A stretch of 64,000 nt of DNA from positions 1 through 64,000 of the forward strand of contig NZ_AORV01000038.1 of NCBI RefSeq assembly GCF_000350485.1, written 5' to 3'. The DNA is from Ruminiclostridium cellobioparum subsp. termitidis CT1112 (GTDB taxonomy: Bacteria; Bacillota; Clostridia; Acetivibrionales; DSM-1351). The notes below the pieces were generated by a model. The model was not told the origin of the DNA and made no database searches. It saw only the letters and a program-made list of their open reading frames with translations. Shown here in pieces: positions 10,158 through 18,860 of the stretch (its first letter is position 1; every line of letters begins with the position of its first letter). Position numbers and translations under genes: made by a program.

Positions 10158-10538
10158 CTATACTGCATTATGGGTAAAGGCAGCAATAGCGTCAATAGGT
10201 ATATCGGTAACTGATCCGACTGATCTGATGGGGTATCCGTTATTTCCGTACCCGTTATCCATATTGTCACCCATATTGCCCATACAGCCTATACCGTTTG
10301 CATAGGGTGTTCCGCTGCAGGAATTGCCCAGTGCACATCCGGGTGCGGGACCAATTTGACTTAACAGCTTTACAAAGCACTCATTAACCCCTAAAAGCAC
10401 CCCTGTAAATCCACAGCCTGACATTCCGCCGCTCTTTGTAAATATAGTAACAGTTTCACCGATTCTTTTACATAAGGCATTTGCAATATCACCGTTTAAG
10501 CTCAGACCGCCATGGTTATTGTTAAACTCTTCTGACAT
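10158..10538 (-). CDS. Small unknown protein with Gly/Asn/Cys-rich middle
   Basis: 126 residues if started at the ATG at 10538, which has GGAGAGGAG six bases upstream; an in-frame GTG at 10556 is less well placed. The N-terminal half (LSLNGDIANALCKRIGETVTIFTKSGGMSGCGFTGVLLGVNECFVKLLS) looks like a small beta-barrel, reminiscent of Sm/RNase-P-like or spore-coat CotA/Hfq-like folds, but I cannot assign a family. The middle is rich in Gly, Asn, Met and Cys (GCMGNMGDNMDNGYGNNGY), and the C-terminus returns to an ordered segment (SVTDIPIDAIAAF). Such sequences are common in spore-surface proteins of Clostridia; that is a guess. It has its own terminator. Confidence 0.6.
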   Translation of the reverse strand: MSEEFNNNHGGLSLNGDIANALCKRIGETVTIFTKSGGMSGCGFTGVLLGVNECFVKLLSQIGPAPGCALGNSCSGTPYANGIGCMGNMGDNMDNGYGNNGYPIRSVGSVTDIPIDAIAAFTHNAV

Positions 10539-10677
10539 ATTCTCCTCTCCTTCCACAACATTAAATACATCTGATAATCTCAGGCCGGAATGCCCTTTGA
10601 CAAATCAAATTTATTATTAGGGTTATTACATATTATGTTAACGGTCGGAGGTTTGTTACATTATAAAATTAACATTA

Positions 10678-11454
10678 TCAACATTCTGCCAAAAGCCATT
10701 TGAAAATTTTCAGTCTTTCCTCATTAATGATCCGGACCCCGGAGTCGAAGAACTCTATATGACCTCCCTTTCCGGAAGTATTCAGTATTCCCTTCTCCTC
10801 CATGAGACATTTCAAATATCTCACTGTTCCGCTGCTTCCGTCTATGACATCGATATGTCCCGGAAGGACAAGCTTGAAAATATTCTTGTATATCGGGAAA
10901 TGAGTGCAGCCCAGGACAAAGGTCTTGTAGTTGTTGAGGTCATATTCCTTCAGCTTTTCCATTATGACCGGGCCGATCCTTTCCCTGTCGAATATCATAC
11001 TCTCGGCAAGCTCCACCAGTTCGGGGAAGGCGAGGTAATCAACAACATGCTCATGATCTACCCTCTGTACCAGATTATGAAATTTTTCCTCTTTCAGTGT
11101 CAGGGGCGTGGCAAAAACAAGAACCCTCTTTCCGTTACCGTTTTCCACCGCCGGTTTAACGGCGGGCTCCATGCCTACAATAGGAAAGGAATACTTGCTT
11201 CTCAAGTCCCTGACCGCTATGCTTGTTGCGGTGTTGCACGCCACCACCAGAGCTTTTATGCCCTTCCCCACCATGAAATCCACTGCCTGAAAAACAAAAT
11301 TATGTACCTCTTCCTTGGTTTTGGTCCCATAAGGCACATGTTCATTGTCGGCATAATATATATAATTTTCGTCAGGAAGCTGTCTCAGCGCTTCACTCAG
11401 AACTGTTATTCCCCCAAAACCCGAATCCAAAAAGCCTATACTATCGTTTTTCAT
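10678..11454 (-). CDS. murI: Glutamate racemase
   Basis: 258 residues. The N-terminus IGFLDSGFGGITVLSEAL is the family signature with the catalytic-site Asp-Ser. The two catalytic cysteines are in VVACNTATS (about residue 74) and LGCTHFPIY (about residue 185). It interconverts L- and D-glutamate to supply D-Glu for peptidoglycan. Length and motifs are normal. ATG at 11454 with GGAGAGGAG upstream. Its neighbours upstream on the same strand are the envelope-acylation genes, but there is a gap of about 110 bp, so co-transcription is not certain. Confidence 0.93.
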   Translation of the reverse strand: MKNDSIGFLDSGFGGITVLSEALRQLPDENYIYYADNEHVPYGTKTKEEVHNFVFQAVDFMVGKGIKALVVACNTATSIAVRDLRSKYSFPIVGMEPAVKPAVENGNGKRVLVFATPLTLKEEKFHNLVQRVDHEHVVDYLAFPELVELAESMIFDRERIGPVIMEKLKEYDLNNYKTFVLGCTHFPIYKNIFKLVLPGHIDVIDGSSGTVRYLKCLMEEKGILNTSGKGGHIEFFDSGVRIINEERLKIFKWLLAEC

Positions 11455-11568
11455 AGGATAAACTCCTCTCCTCCTGTGTTCTGCAATTATTCTGCATCAA
11501 TACCTGTACTCAACTCATGTCATACTTTTATTATGCCCCTAAAGAGGAAGCGGACATTTGCTGCCCCG

Positions 11569-11970
11569 TTATATTTCCCTTCTGCGCGGTTCCCTGGAAA
11601 ATTTCATAATAACGGCAAAAATGATCCATCCCACCCCACAGTAAATGACCGAAGGCAAAAAGTATATAAAATACATCAATTCCCTGAACATACTTGAGAA
11701 ACTGCTCACACCGTAATAGCTGTACAATGAAACCCCCAAAGAATAGAGGGCTGCAAATATCAGGCTTACGGGGACGATTACAAGTGTTTCCCTGCCCAAA
11801 AACCATTTGTACAATAACAACAGCAATAGTGGGAACACTACGGCCGATATCCCGTAAATAATATAGATGCCTGTCATGGTCAGGTTAAGCCTGACTATGG
11901 ATATCAACAAAACTATTATTACGACAGATTCAAGAATACTCAGCCCCAGTACTTTTAAAACATTCTTCAT
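11569..11970 (-). CDS. Small polytopic membrane protein, unknown
   Basis: 133 residues from the ATG at 11970, chosen because GGAGGTTATC precedes it; the upstream in-frame ATGs at 11991 and 11982 lack such a site. Four hydrophobic segments are visible (ESVVIIVLLISIV, IIYGISAVVFPLLLLLLY, IVPVSLIFAALYSLGV, SVIYCGVGWIIFAVIM). No catalytic motif and no family I recognise. It is 25 bp downstream of the SGNH-like gene and on the same strand, so it is probably the last gene of the MBOAT operon and may help the acyl-transfer machinery; function is inferred from position only. Confidence 0.6.
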   Translation of the reverse strand: MKNVLKVLGLSILESVVIIVLLISIVRLNLTMTGIYIIYGISAVVFPLLLLLLYKWFLGRETLVIVPVSLIFAALYSLGVSLYSYYGVSSFSSMFRELMYFIYFLPSVIYCGVGWIIFAVIMKFSREPRRREI

Positions 11971-11995
11971 GATAACCTCCATGTGATGCATTAAC

Positions 11996-13024
11996 TCAAA
12001 GTTGTTCCTTCAGCATTTTCAGATGCTGTTCAATATTTTTCTTTGTAACCAAAACGCCGAAATCTTCGGGCACCGGCACTTTATTATAGTTATCAAACAT
12101 CCTGGCCAGCATTTTCTCACCGATAAACACCCTGAAATGTGAAGTCTCATAGTAATTGAACGGATCTCCCGTTACGGAATTGATGCCGCTGAAATCATAA
12201 AAATCGGTTATATCCGCCAGCCTTTTTTTAAACTCCATAAACTGTACGGGATTATTTGCCGTATAGGTGGCCTTGTATGTAGGATTGATAAAAACAATGC
12301 ATTTTATGGAATTCTTATTGCATAAATCCACAAACTCCTGAATATCCTTCAGCGTTTGGTCCATGAAATTTGTATTATGTACCGACGGAGTTTTAAATTT
12401 TTTATCCTTAATGTGTTCATCCTTATGTGTATTTATGTATTCATCTATTTCAGTATGTATAGGTCTGCCCGAGTTGTATATATCGTAAAAAACCGGGAAT
12501 TCTTCGTCCTTTGGATGGATATATGGCTCAAGGACATTTCTGTCGGGCATTTTAAAAGTATACTTGATATAATACTTTAAATTTTCAATTGCCGATTCCG
12601 AATAGAGTTCAGTTATAAGCTCCCCATTCTCTGATCTCGGCTCCAGTTTGTATGAAAAATCCTCCAGGCCAAGCATCACGGTTTTCACTTTTACATTGTT
12701 ATCCAGAAGCAGTTTGAGATTGTAAAGGTGCTCCGACGGTATTCCCTGAGAAATAGTCATATTATAATACTTCCCGTCAGGTATGCTTTCGCTTGGAATA
12801 TTTCCCACCCTTGATGACCCGAACATGAAAGAATCATATTTACCGGGATTGTTCAAAAGATACCTGATCTTAATAAAGCGCTGGTTGGGCTCAATCTTTT
12901 GCTCCCTGAAATCGGTACGGTAAATCCCATAGGGGTCATAATGCATATTTATATATGTTGTGGGTGCCAAAGCCAGCATGGAGATAATCACAATTTTTAT
13001 AATCAGTTTAACAGCAGCATTCAT
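11996..13024 (-). CDS. Membrane-anchored SGNH/AlgJ-DltD-like protein of an O-acylation system
   Basis: 342 residues. An N-terminal anchor (LIIKIVIISMLALAPTTYI) is followed by an extracytoplasmic domain with FMFGSSRVGNIP, which looks like the serine-containing block I of SGNH hydrolase-like acyltransferases (AlgJ, AlgX, DltD and relatives), and later ETSHFRVFIGEKML, a good candidate for the block V Asp/Ser-His region. Partners of this class take the acyl group exported by an MBOAT protein and put it on a cell-surface glycan. It is ten bases downstream of exactly such an MBOAT gene, which supports the assignment. The target polymer is unknown. Confidence 0.75.
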   Translation of the reverse strand: MNAAVKLIIKIVIISMLALAPTTYINMHYDPYGIYRTDFREQKIEPNQRFIKIRYLLNNPGKYDSFMFGSSRVGNIPSESIPDGKYYNMTISQGIPSEHLYNLKLLLDNNVKVKTVMLGLEDFSYKLEPRSENGELITELYSESAIENLKYYIKYTFKMPDRNVLEPYIHPKDEEFPVFYDIYNSGRPIHTEIDEYINTHKDEHIKDKKFKTPSVHNTNFMDQTLKDIQEFVDLCNKNSIKCIVFINPTYKATYTANNPVQFMEFKKRLADITDFYDFSGINSVTGDPFNYYETSHFRVFIGEKMLARMFDNYNKVPVPEDFGVLVTKKNIEQHLKMLKEQL

Positions 13025-13033
13025 AAAAACCTC

Positions 13034-14500
13034 TTAAAATTGAAAATATATAAATTCATTGCTTCCAAACTCTCCCAGAAGCAAAATAGTCAAAATAAGT
13101 ATGTAATACGCAGTATATCTGACTATAGCCGGTTTGGTCGATAAAATCTCCCACATGTTTTTACCCGACTCCTCCAGCAGATGTACCCCTTCCATAATAA
13201 TAATCAATATGAAGCTCAAAATAAAGTAATATTTGTCAAAACCCATAGTACCCAGTTCAGCCAGCTGTGCTCTGATCACATCTGTATCAAGCAATCCCTC
13301 GGGTATGTGGCTTATTATATGCACCGCATCAGCCATACTGTTCGCTCTGAAAAATATCCATGTAAAGCTGATCAGTATAAATGTAAACGACACCTGGAGA
13401 ATCCAATACAGCCTCGGCAGTTTTTCAAGGCTTAATGCACCGGTAACCCGCCGGCGCACATTGCGGGTTATGTACGATATGACCTGGAATAACCCGTTAA
13501 GCCCTCCCCATATGATATATGTCCAATTGGCGCCATGCCACAAGCCGCTGATCAGGAAGGTTATCATCAGATTCAGCATCCACCTCGACTTTGAAACCCG
13601 GTTGCCTCCCATGGAAATATATACGTAGTCCTTAAACCAGGTTGAAAGGGATATATGCCATCTTCTCCAGAACTCGGCAACAGACTTTGACATATACGGG
13701 CGTCTGAAATTTGTCATAAGCTTAAAGCCCATAACCTGAGCCGCTCCAATTGCTATATCGGAATAACCCGAAAAATCGCAGAAGATCTGAAAGGAAAAGA
13801 AAACAGTTGCTACAATCAGAGTAAAACCGGTATATTCACTTGAGTTGTTATAAACCTGATTAACGAACAGGGCCAGCCGGTCTGCGATGACAACTTTTTT
13901 TAAAAAACCCCATGCCATTAGTTTCAAACCTGAGGTCACCCTCTTATAGTCAAAGCTATGATATTCATAAAACTGATGCAGCATGTTCTGAGGCCGTTCA
14001 ATAGGACCTGCCACAAGCTGGGGATAAAACATGACATACAGCGCATATATCCCCAGATGCCTTTCTGCCTTCTGATGCCCCCTGTACACCTCAATAACAT
14101 AGCTGAGACTCTGGAACGTGTGAAACGACAGGCCGATGGGCAGCAGTATCCACAAGTTTTCAATGGGATAATTCCAGTGGAGCAGCCGTGCCATATAAGC
14201 CATGTTCTCATTGAAAAAATTAAAATACTTAAAAACAAACAATATGCCTACATTTGATAATATGCTGATAATCAGGAAGAGCTTTTTCTTTTTATCCTGC
14301 AGCCTTTCGATATAAATTCCCGAAATATAATCTATAATTATTGTAAAAATTAATATCAATATGTACACAGGAACGAAAAACATATAAAATATGCAGCTTG
14401 CTGTAAGCAGCATAACCCACCGGAGCTTTTGCGGCAGCAGAAAATACAAAATAGTAACTATGGGGAAAAAAATTAAAAAATCCAGTGAATTGAATAACAT
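13034..14500 (-). CDS. MBOAT-family membrane O-acyltransferase (AlgI/DltB-like)
   Basis: 488 residues from the ATG at 14500 (GAGGTACATA precedes it; the ATG four codons upstream has no ribosome site). About ten membrane segments. Family hallmarks are present: YPQLVAGPIERP, FFSFQIFCDFSGYSDIAIG, FWRRWHISLSTWFKDYVY and LWHGANWTYIIWGGLNG, the last holding the invariant histidine of MBOAT enzymes. Such proteins move acetyl or other acyl groups across the membrane for alginate, cellulose, teichoic acid or other glycan O-acylation. With the SGNH-like and small membrane genes it forms a three-gene operon; no dltA or dltC is present, which argues against D-alanylation. Confidence 0.88.
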   Translation of the reverse strand: MLFNSLDFLIFFPIVTILYFLLPQKLRWVMLLTASCIFYMFFVPVYILILIFTIIIDYISGIYIERLQDKKKKLFLIISILSNVGILFVFKYFNFFNENMAYMARLLHWNYPIENLWILLPIGLSFHTFQSLSYVIEVYRGHQKAERHLGIYALYVMFYPQLVAGPIERPQNMLHQFYEYHSFDYKRVTSGLKLMAWGFLKKVVIADRLALFVNQVYNNSSEYTGFTLIVATVFFSFQIFCDFSGYSDIAIGAAQVMGFKLMTNFRRPYMSKSVAEFWRRWHISLSTWFKDYVYISMGGNRVSKSRWMLNLMITFLISGLWHGANWTYIIWGGLNGLFQVISYITRNVRRRVTGALSLEKLPRLYWILQVSFTFILISFTWIFFRANSMADAVHIISHIPEGLLDTDVIRAQLAELGTMGFDKYYFILSFILIIIMEGVHLLEESGKNMWEILSTKPAIVRYTAYYILILTILLLGEFGSNEFIYFQF

Positions 14501-14734
14501 TATGTACCTCATATATAGTAATCATCACTTGAATTTTACTACATAATCCAAGACTTTACAACAATATCAGAGGCCGATAAATGTATCCCGGAACCGGAAT
14601 AAAGGCTGCTGCAAGATAAAGACAGTATATCTATTTCTATTACATTTTTATAGTTAAGGCAACCAGGAGCTGGGCAAAATGCCTCCGCTGAGTAAATTGA
14701 TTTTTACTGCGTCTTTTTTGCCTGCGGAATGCTC

Positions 14735-15058
14735 ACCCCTGTATGGCGACGTGTTACCTCTGTTTCCGATTTTCAAGCGACTCTGGGATATTGAATACCC
14801 ATATACAGATTGAGAAGGAATTTGAGGGCAATTTGGCTACTGTTTATTCCGATACTTTTCCGAACAAATTGTGCTGAACCCACCGTTTTTTTAATGCGGG
14901 TTAAAGAGGGTGGTCGCAAGCAACCTCCCCTCGGATTATATCAGCCCGCAATGCGGGCTGCAGCATTTTGCATAGGTGGTCGGAATTGGGGGTACGGTCA
15001 CCTTTCAGGTGGTCGGATTATGAGAACACCCGCATTTACCAAGGGGTTACATGGTGGT
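14735..15058. repeat. ~325-bp repeat, copy 1
   Basis: Nearly identical to 17932-18257 in the same orientation; small differences include a few substitutions and a one- or two-base change in a T-run. Within it GGTGGTCG occurs at 14909, 14975 and 15008, and once more just past the shared part at 15053. Repeated boxes of this kind are typical of transposase-binding ends (for example of IS21- or Tn7-like elements), but no matching transposase is next to it. Also contains a small hairpin (AGCCCGCAATGCGGGCT). It follows, on the minus strand, the orphan immunity gene. Bases 14520-14734 and 15061-15240 hold nothing else I can support. Confidence 0.85.
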
Positions 15059-15240
15059 CGTTACTGACACCTGTTGCTTTTACGGGGACAAAAAGACAAA
15101 GTCTTAACAGAGATTGTATCTCCATTAAGACCTCATTTATGAGTTACTATTTTATTCGCCTTGTGACATATTCAGTGTAAAATGTTTGGATGCTAGGATT
15201 AGGAATTATAGTTGCCATGATTTATTTAAGTAGTTTACAG

Positions 15241-15624
15241 CTAGGCAATCTGGAGAATGGTTTTTGTTTCTCCAGACTCTCGATCCCAAAACACATAAAA
15301 TACAGCGTCATCATGAAGACCTGTCTTTTGAGGAGATAAATTTATTTGACCTACAAACATCATCGGTTTTCCTTCAGAAAATTGCCACTCAGACCCTTGA
15401 ATCCATTCTGGCCTACTCTCTAAGAATAAAAAATTTTTAGAAACAGCACTTCTTAACCAACTTTCCAAATTGTCTCCTTCACACTTTTTTAGTAACTTTA
15501 TGAAATATTCCTCGCTTTCTATCGAAGATAATGGGTCAAAATAAAATTCTCTTCCCAAACGTAATAGTATTTTCAAAGATTCAATTGGTATTTCAGTTGA
15601 AAAGTTATCCACGTATTCACTCAT
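15241..15624 (-). CDS. Probable immunity protein for the orphan toxin tip
   Basis: 127 residues, acidic, without signal peptide or membrane span. I do not recognise the family. Its placement tells most: it starts about 34 bp after the stop of a toxin C-terminal fragment on the same strand, the standard position of an immunity gene in polymorphic toxin loci, and it is followed by the same ~325-bp repeat that follows the SUKH immunity gene. Visible features are an N-terminal helical part (IPIESLKILLRLGREF, EEYFIKLLKKCEGD) and a beta-rich C-terminal part (WIQGSEWQFSEGKPMMFVGQI, AVFYVFWDRESGETKTILQ), which resembles small immunity folds. Intact, with a leaderless ATG and a modest GAGGGTAAG site. 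Confidence 0.6.
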   Translation of the reverse strand: MSEYVDNFSTEIPIESLKILLRLGREFYFDPLSSIESEEYFIKLLKKCEGDNLESWLRSAVSKNFLFLESRPEWIQGSEWQFSEGKPMMFVGQINLSPQKTGLHDDAVFYVFWDRESGETKTILQIA

Positions 15625-15657
15625 ACTTACCCTCCATAATTATCAAAATAATTTAAA

Positions 15658-16053
15658 CTATTTAAATCTTATAAAATCATAATTCAACTTTCTTCCTGGA
15701 GGCGAGAGTTTTTCATGCTCCCATGGCCATACTTCACGAATGTTAATTGGCCCATCAAATCCAGGAACACCCCTATTTCCATTTGCATGATGAAGTTCTT
15801 TTTCAACAAGTTTTTCATAGGTTTCCCCAGTTTTTCTATCCTTCACGATAACTCTTGCTTTTGGGGCATATCCCTCTTCCATTATTGCACGATTTTGTGG
15901 GCTAAAGCCCCAGAATCTTTTAAGGCTCTATTTTTCCAATATCTTGCACGTATTGTATCCCATGTAGGATATTTGCCTTCATTTGTGATTTTTGTAATTG
16001 AGTCTCCTGGCTTACACTCAGGAAACTTCCCAACCTCACTTACTCTCGCATTA
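15658..16053 (-). pseudogene. Orphan toxin C-terminal domain (HNH/LHH-like nuclease), frameshifted
   Basis: Minus-strand translation from 16053 begins NARVSEVGKFPECKPGDSI and runs through WDTIRARYWKNRALKD, then hits a stop near 15890 in that frame; one frame over the coding continues as RFWGFSPQNRAIMEEG through KELHHANGNRGVPGFDGP and REVWPWEHEKLSPPGRKL to a stop at 15658. So one frameshift at about 15915-15925 splits it. The His-His and Asn-rich core plus the EVWPWEHE motif are typical of nuclease tips of Rhs/CDI-like toxins. There is no start codon or N-terminal delivery domain: the piece begins with the same VSEVG seam as the full toxin at 18861-21161, the hallmark of a displaced toxin tip. 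The shortest open piece is 15658-15882. Confidence 0.65.
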
Positions 16054-16189
16054 TAGAAGCTCTATACTCCGTTGTTATCCTGCAGCTTTCCTTACGCCTA
16101 AAAAGACTCGCTCTATATGAAGCCTCCTTACAGAAGCTTATTTACATTTTTTACAACTCTATTTTACCATAATGACAGTTCAAACAACA

Positions 16190-17389
16190 TCAATCTGCCA
16201 ACTTTTCAAACGGCTTGTATTCGGTCTTTGTCCGCATCATGCCGTAAATAATCCTTACAGCTCTTCTGGTTATGCAGACAAGGGCTTGCGGCTTTGTTTT
16301 GCCTTCCTTGAGCTTGCTTTCAAAATATTCTCTGAATACCGGTTGTCTTGCCTTACCGTTGGGATTTACCTGCACCAATTGGATGGCGAGAAAGTGGAAT
16401 ATTGCGTTCAAAGCCCTGTTGCCCTGTCTGCTTCGCTGGTCTTTGCCCTTTCCGGCAGAGCTGAAATTCACAGGAGCCACACCGCTGAAACGAGCCAGCT
16501 TGTCGGAGTTCGGGAACCTTTCAATATTGCCAATCTCAGAGATAATACCAGCTGCTGTGATAAGGTTAATGCCTGGCATGGTATGAAGCTTGTACCCTGT
16601 AAGCTGAATCAACTTTTCCAATTCCCTGTCAATATCCTCGTTCTCCTGCTTCCTGAACTTCAATTCCCGTACAAGGCTCCTGATAACAAGGTCACGCTCA
16701 TTCTGATAGTCCTTATCCTGCGGGCTGTTTCTCTCTGAAAGTGCTATCATCTCCTGCACCTTCTTTACCGTCATACCCCTATGCACCTGCCGTAATTCCT
16801 CCAGCAATTCTTCCGGCTGTACATCTTTCAGATGCTTGGGATGGGGGTACCTCTCCCAGAAATACATGGCTGTTTTGGTGTCCACATCACAGAAATATTG
16901 CTTGTAGCTTGAGTAAACATAGGTAAGCTGGGCATTCAGCTGGTTTTTGGCAATAATAATCCCTTTGATGAGTGAATCCCTGCGTTTTACAAGTTGCCGG
17001 ATCGTCCAGAATAAATCGTCATGCTGTTCATCCGGCAGGGTGTCCAGCATATCCCGCAGTATCCTTGCAACACAGAAGGCATCGTAGGAGTCATCCTTCC
17101 TGGACATGGGTGCGCTGGAACGCATCGCATCGGTGTAGGCAGGATTTACATGCTTGACGGGGTATTTATGCCCCAAAAGGTAGGAGGCAAAGTTCCGCCC
17201 GAAGCCTCTGGTATCTTCTAGTCCGAATATGGGCTGTAATTCTCCGTATAGCGATTTCACATCGGCCATGAATTTGTCATAGGCCGACGGTCTGTTGGCG
17301 AAGGTGATCTCGCCTAATTTGTTAGTCCAGCAGTCCATAACCACTGCCGTATGGGTATCCTTATGCATATCGATGCCTATAAAAGCCAT
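16190..17389 (-). CDS. IS110-family transposase (DEDD type)
   Basis: 399 residues from the ATG at 17389. The N-terminal RuvC-like domain has GIDMHKDTHTAVVMD (first Asp), LEDTRGFGR (Glu) and SRKDDSYDAFCVARIL (the D..D pair); the C-terminal Transposase_20 domain has MPGINLITAAGIISEIG and ARFSGVAPVNFSSAGK..RQGNRALNAIFHF with the conserved serine region. Length fits the family (350-420). The frame stays open upstream to 17530, but this is probably the noncoding end. A GGAGGAG site at about 17412-17418 points to an ATT codon (17407) giving MYNKRRMAFIGID, so a rare start is possible. IS110 elements lack long terminal inverted repeats, so I cannot fix the ends; intact-looking. Confidence 0.9.
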   Translation of the reverse strand: MAFIGIDMHKDTHTAVVMDCWTNKLGEITFANRPSAYDKFMADVKSLYGELQPIFGLEDTRGFGRNFASYLLGHKYPVKHVNPAYTDAMRSSAPMSRKDDSYDAFCVARILRDMLDTLPDEQHDDLFWTIRQLVKRRDSLIKGIIIAKNQLNAQLTYVYSSYKQYFCDVDTKTAMYFWERYPHPKHLKDVQPEELLEELRQVHRGMTVKKVQEMIALSERNSPQDKDYQNERDLVIRSLVRELKFRKQENEDIDRELEKLIQLTGYKLHTMPGINLITAAGIISEIGNIERFPNSDKLARFSGVAPVNFSSAGKGKDQRSRQGNRALNAIFHFLAIQLVQVNPNGKARQPVFREYFESKLKEGKTKPQALVCITRRAVRIIYGMMRTKTEYKPFEKLAD

Positions 17390-17931
17390 CCTGCGTTTAT
17401 TGTAAATGTTATCTCCTCCGTTTCTTTGCTTTGTCTCCATAAAACCTGCCGGCAACCGCACTTTATGAGCGTTAGATTCGATTAGGGACATTTCTTGAAA
17501 AGATGTGTCCCTAGACCTTAATCCCCGCAAGGGAGCGTAAACCTATCCATTTTCCATGTGACAAATTACGTGATTTCAGGCATCACGAGCCTTGATTCAA
17601 TTGTTGTGTGTGATATTAACTCTGGTACGGAAGGATTGCAAGTAGATTCTGAGGACTTTTGAATAGAAAGAACAGAACAAAAAAACAGAGAGGAAAAATA
17701 TTATCGTTTAATCCTCTCTGTGTGAATATTCATTTTATATTGTGCTTTTTTGAAAGTTCTGAGGGAAATCCCCCCTTAAACCCCCGGCTGCCCCCATTTT
17801 AGCATGGACAAGAATGCCGGTCAAGCTATGGTTCACCATGAACCATGGGGGATGGGCTATGCCTCATGCACTGAGTAAAACCGGCTGCAGGAATTAATCC
17901 GTACAGCATGCTTTCAGTCTTCAAATTCCTT
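17390..17931 (-). other. Non-coding 5' end of the IS110 element and flank
   Basis: No supported gene. On the minus strand, just before the transposase, an 8-bp stem TAGGGACA / TGTCCCTA (17483-17513) encloses a 15-base loop, and a second short pair of matching segments (ATCACG / CGTGAT) lies near 17570-17585. IS110-group elements are known to encode a structured bridge RNA in the end upstream of the transposase; these foldable segments are in the right place. The proline-rich part 17765-17800 and the rest to 17931 show nothing else. Confidence 0.35.
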
Positions 17932-18257
17932 ACCCCTGTGTGGTGACGTGTTGCCCCTGTTTCCGATTTTCAAGCGACTTTGGGGTACGAATACCCATGC
18001 ACAGATTGAGAAGGAATTTGAGGGCAATTTGGCGACTGTTCCTTTCGATACTTTTCCGAACAAATTGTGCTGAACCCACCGTTTTTTTTTAATGCGGGTT
18101 AAAGAGGGGTGGTCGCAAGCAACCTCCCCTCGGATTATATCAGCCCGCAATGCGGGCTGCAGCATTTTGCATAGGTGGTCGGAATTGGGGGTACGGTCAC
18201 CTTTCAGGTGGTCGGATTATGAGAACACCCGCATTTACCAAGGGGTTACATGGTGGT
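17932..18257. repeat. ~325-bp repeat, copy 2
   Basis: Second copy of the 14735-15058 repeat, same orientation, ending where GGTGGT is followed by TAG instead of CG. It sits 64 bp after the stop of the SUKH immunity gene, so on the minus strand each toxin-tip/immunity pair is followed by one copy. Confidence 0.85.
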
Positions 18258-18320
18258 TAGATAACCGCCCTTGCATATCTAAACTATGATGGCAGGCTAC
18301 TACACTCACACTATTTCTTA

Positions 18321-18845
18321 TTAGTCAGCTATACCATCATATGCATCACCATATGGCACAAAATCATCTTTTAAAAAATACCAATACTCCCCTCCATTAT
18401 TTATAAAGTGTTCTAACAATTCAGTAAATGATTTAGCAATTATCGGCGTACCTCCCATTTCAGGATAACTATCCCAAAATGCTTTGTAGCATTGACCCAT
18501 CCGCTCTTTATTAAAATCAATAACTGCATAATCTGAATTATACAAGTCAGCAATTATAAACCAATCTCTAGATATTTCGCTATCATAATTTCCCTTTTCA
18601 ATTTCGGCATTAATAATATCCTCACCAATAATTACTGGATTAGCAAAAACGACCTCTTCTGGCTTAACAATTTTAATAGCATAAGCAGCACCTTCAAACA
18701 GGCTCATACCCCCACAAAGACTATAAAACTCTTTTACATCGTCTGGGATTGCCAAATTATTTTCCACTTGTGGCAACCTCGATGGAGGTAGCACAATGCA
18801 ATTGGGTAAAGTCTTTGCTTTAGTAATTAACTTTTTAATATTCAT
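18321..18845 (-). CDS. SUKH (SMI1/KNR4-like) immunity protein
   Basis: 174 residues from the ATG at 18845; a GTG two codons upstream is also possible, both following AAGGAGTG. The pattern LPPSRLPQVENNLAIPDDVKEFYSLCGGMSLFEG is the SUKH signature (proline before the helix, then the F/Y..C/N GG turn), with a beta-rich remainder and the usual WFIIADLYNSDYAVIDF core strand pair. SUKH proteins neutralise many nuclease-type polymorphic toxins. Its ATG lies about 15 bp after the stop of the toxin gene, so the pair is co-transcribed, and it should protect the cell from that toxin's C-terminal nuclease. Confidence 0.85.
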   Translation of the reverse strand: MNIKKLITKAKTLPNCIVLPPSRLPQVENNLAIPDDVKEFYSLCGGMSLFEGAAYAIKIVKPEEVVFANPVIIGEDIINAEIEKGNYDSEISRDWFIIADLYNSDYAVIDFNKERMGQCYKAFWDSYPEMGGTPIIAKSFTELLEHFINNGGEYWYFLKDDFVPYGDAYDGIAD

Positions 18846-18860
18846 AAACACTTCACTCCT

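Noticed and set aside
14735..15058. Small protein genes inside the ~325-bp repeats
   Set aside because: Short frames such as the one with RNTSPHRG-like sequence lack ribosome sites and differ by frame between copies; the element looks non-coding.
17390..17530. 446-residue version of the IS110 transposase
   Set aside because: The added 47 residues do not resemble the family and lie in the probable RNA-coding end; family proteins start near MAFIGID.
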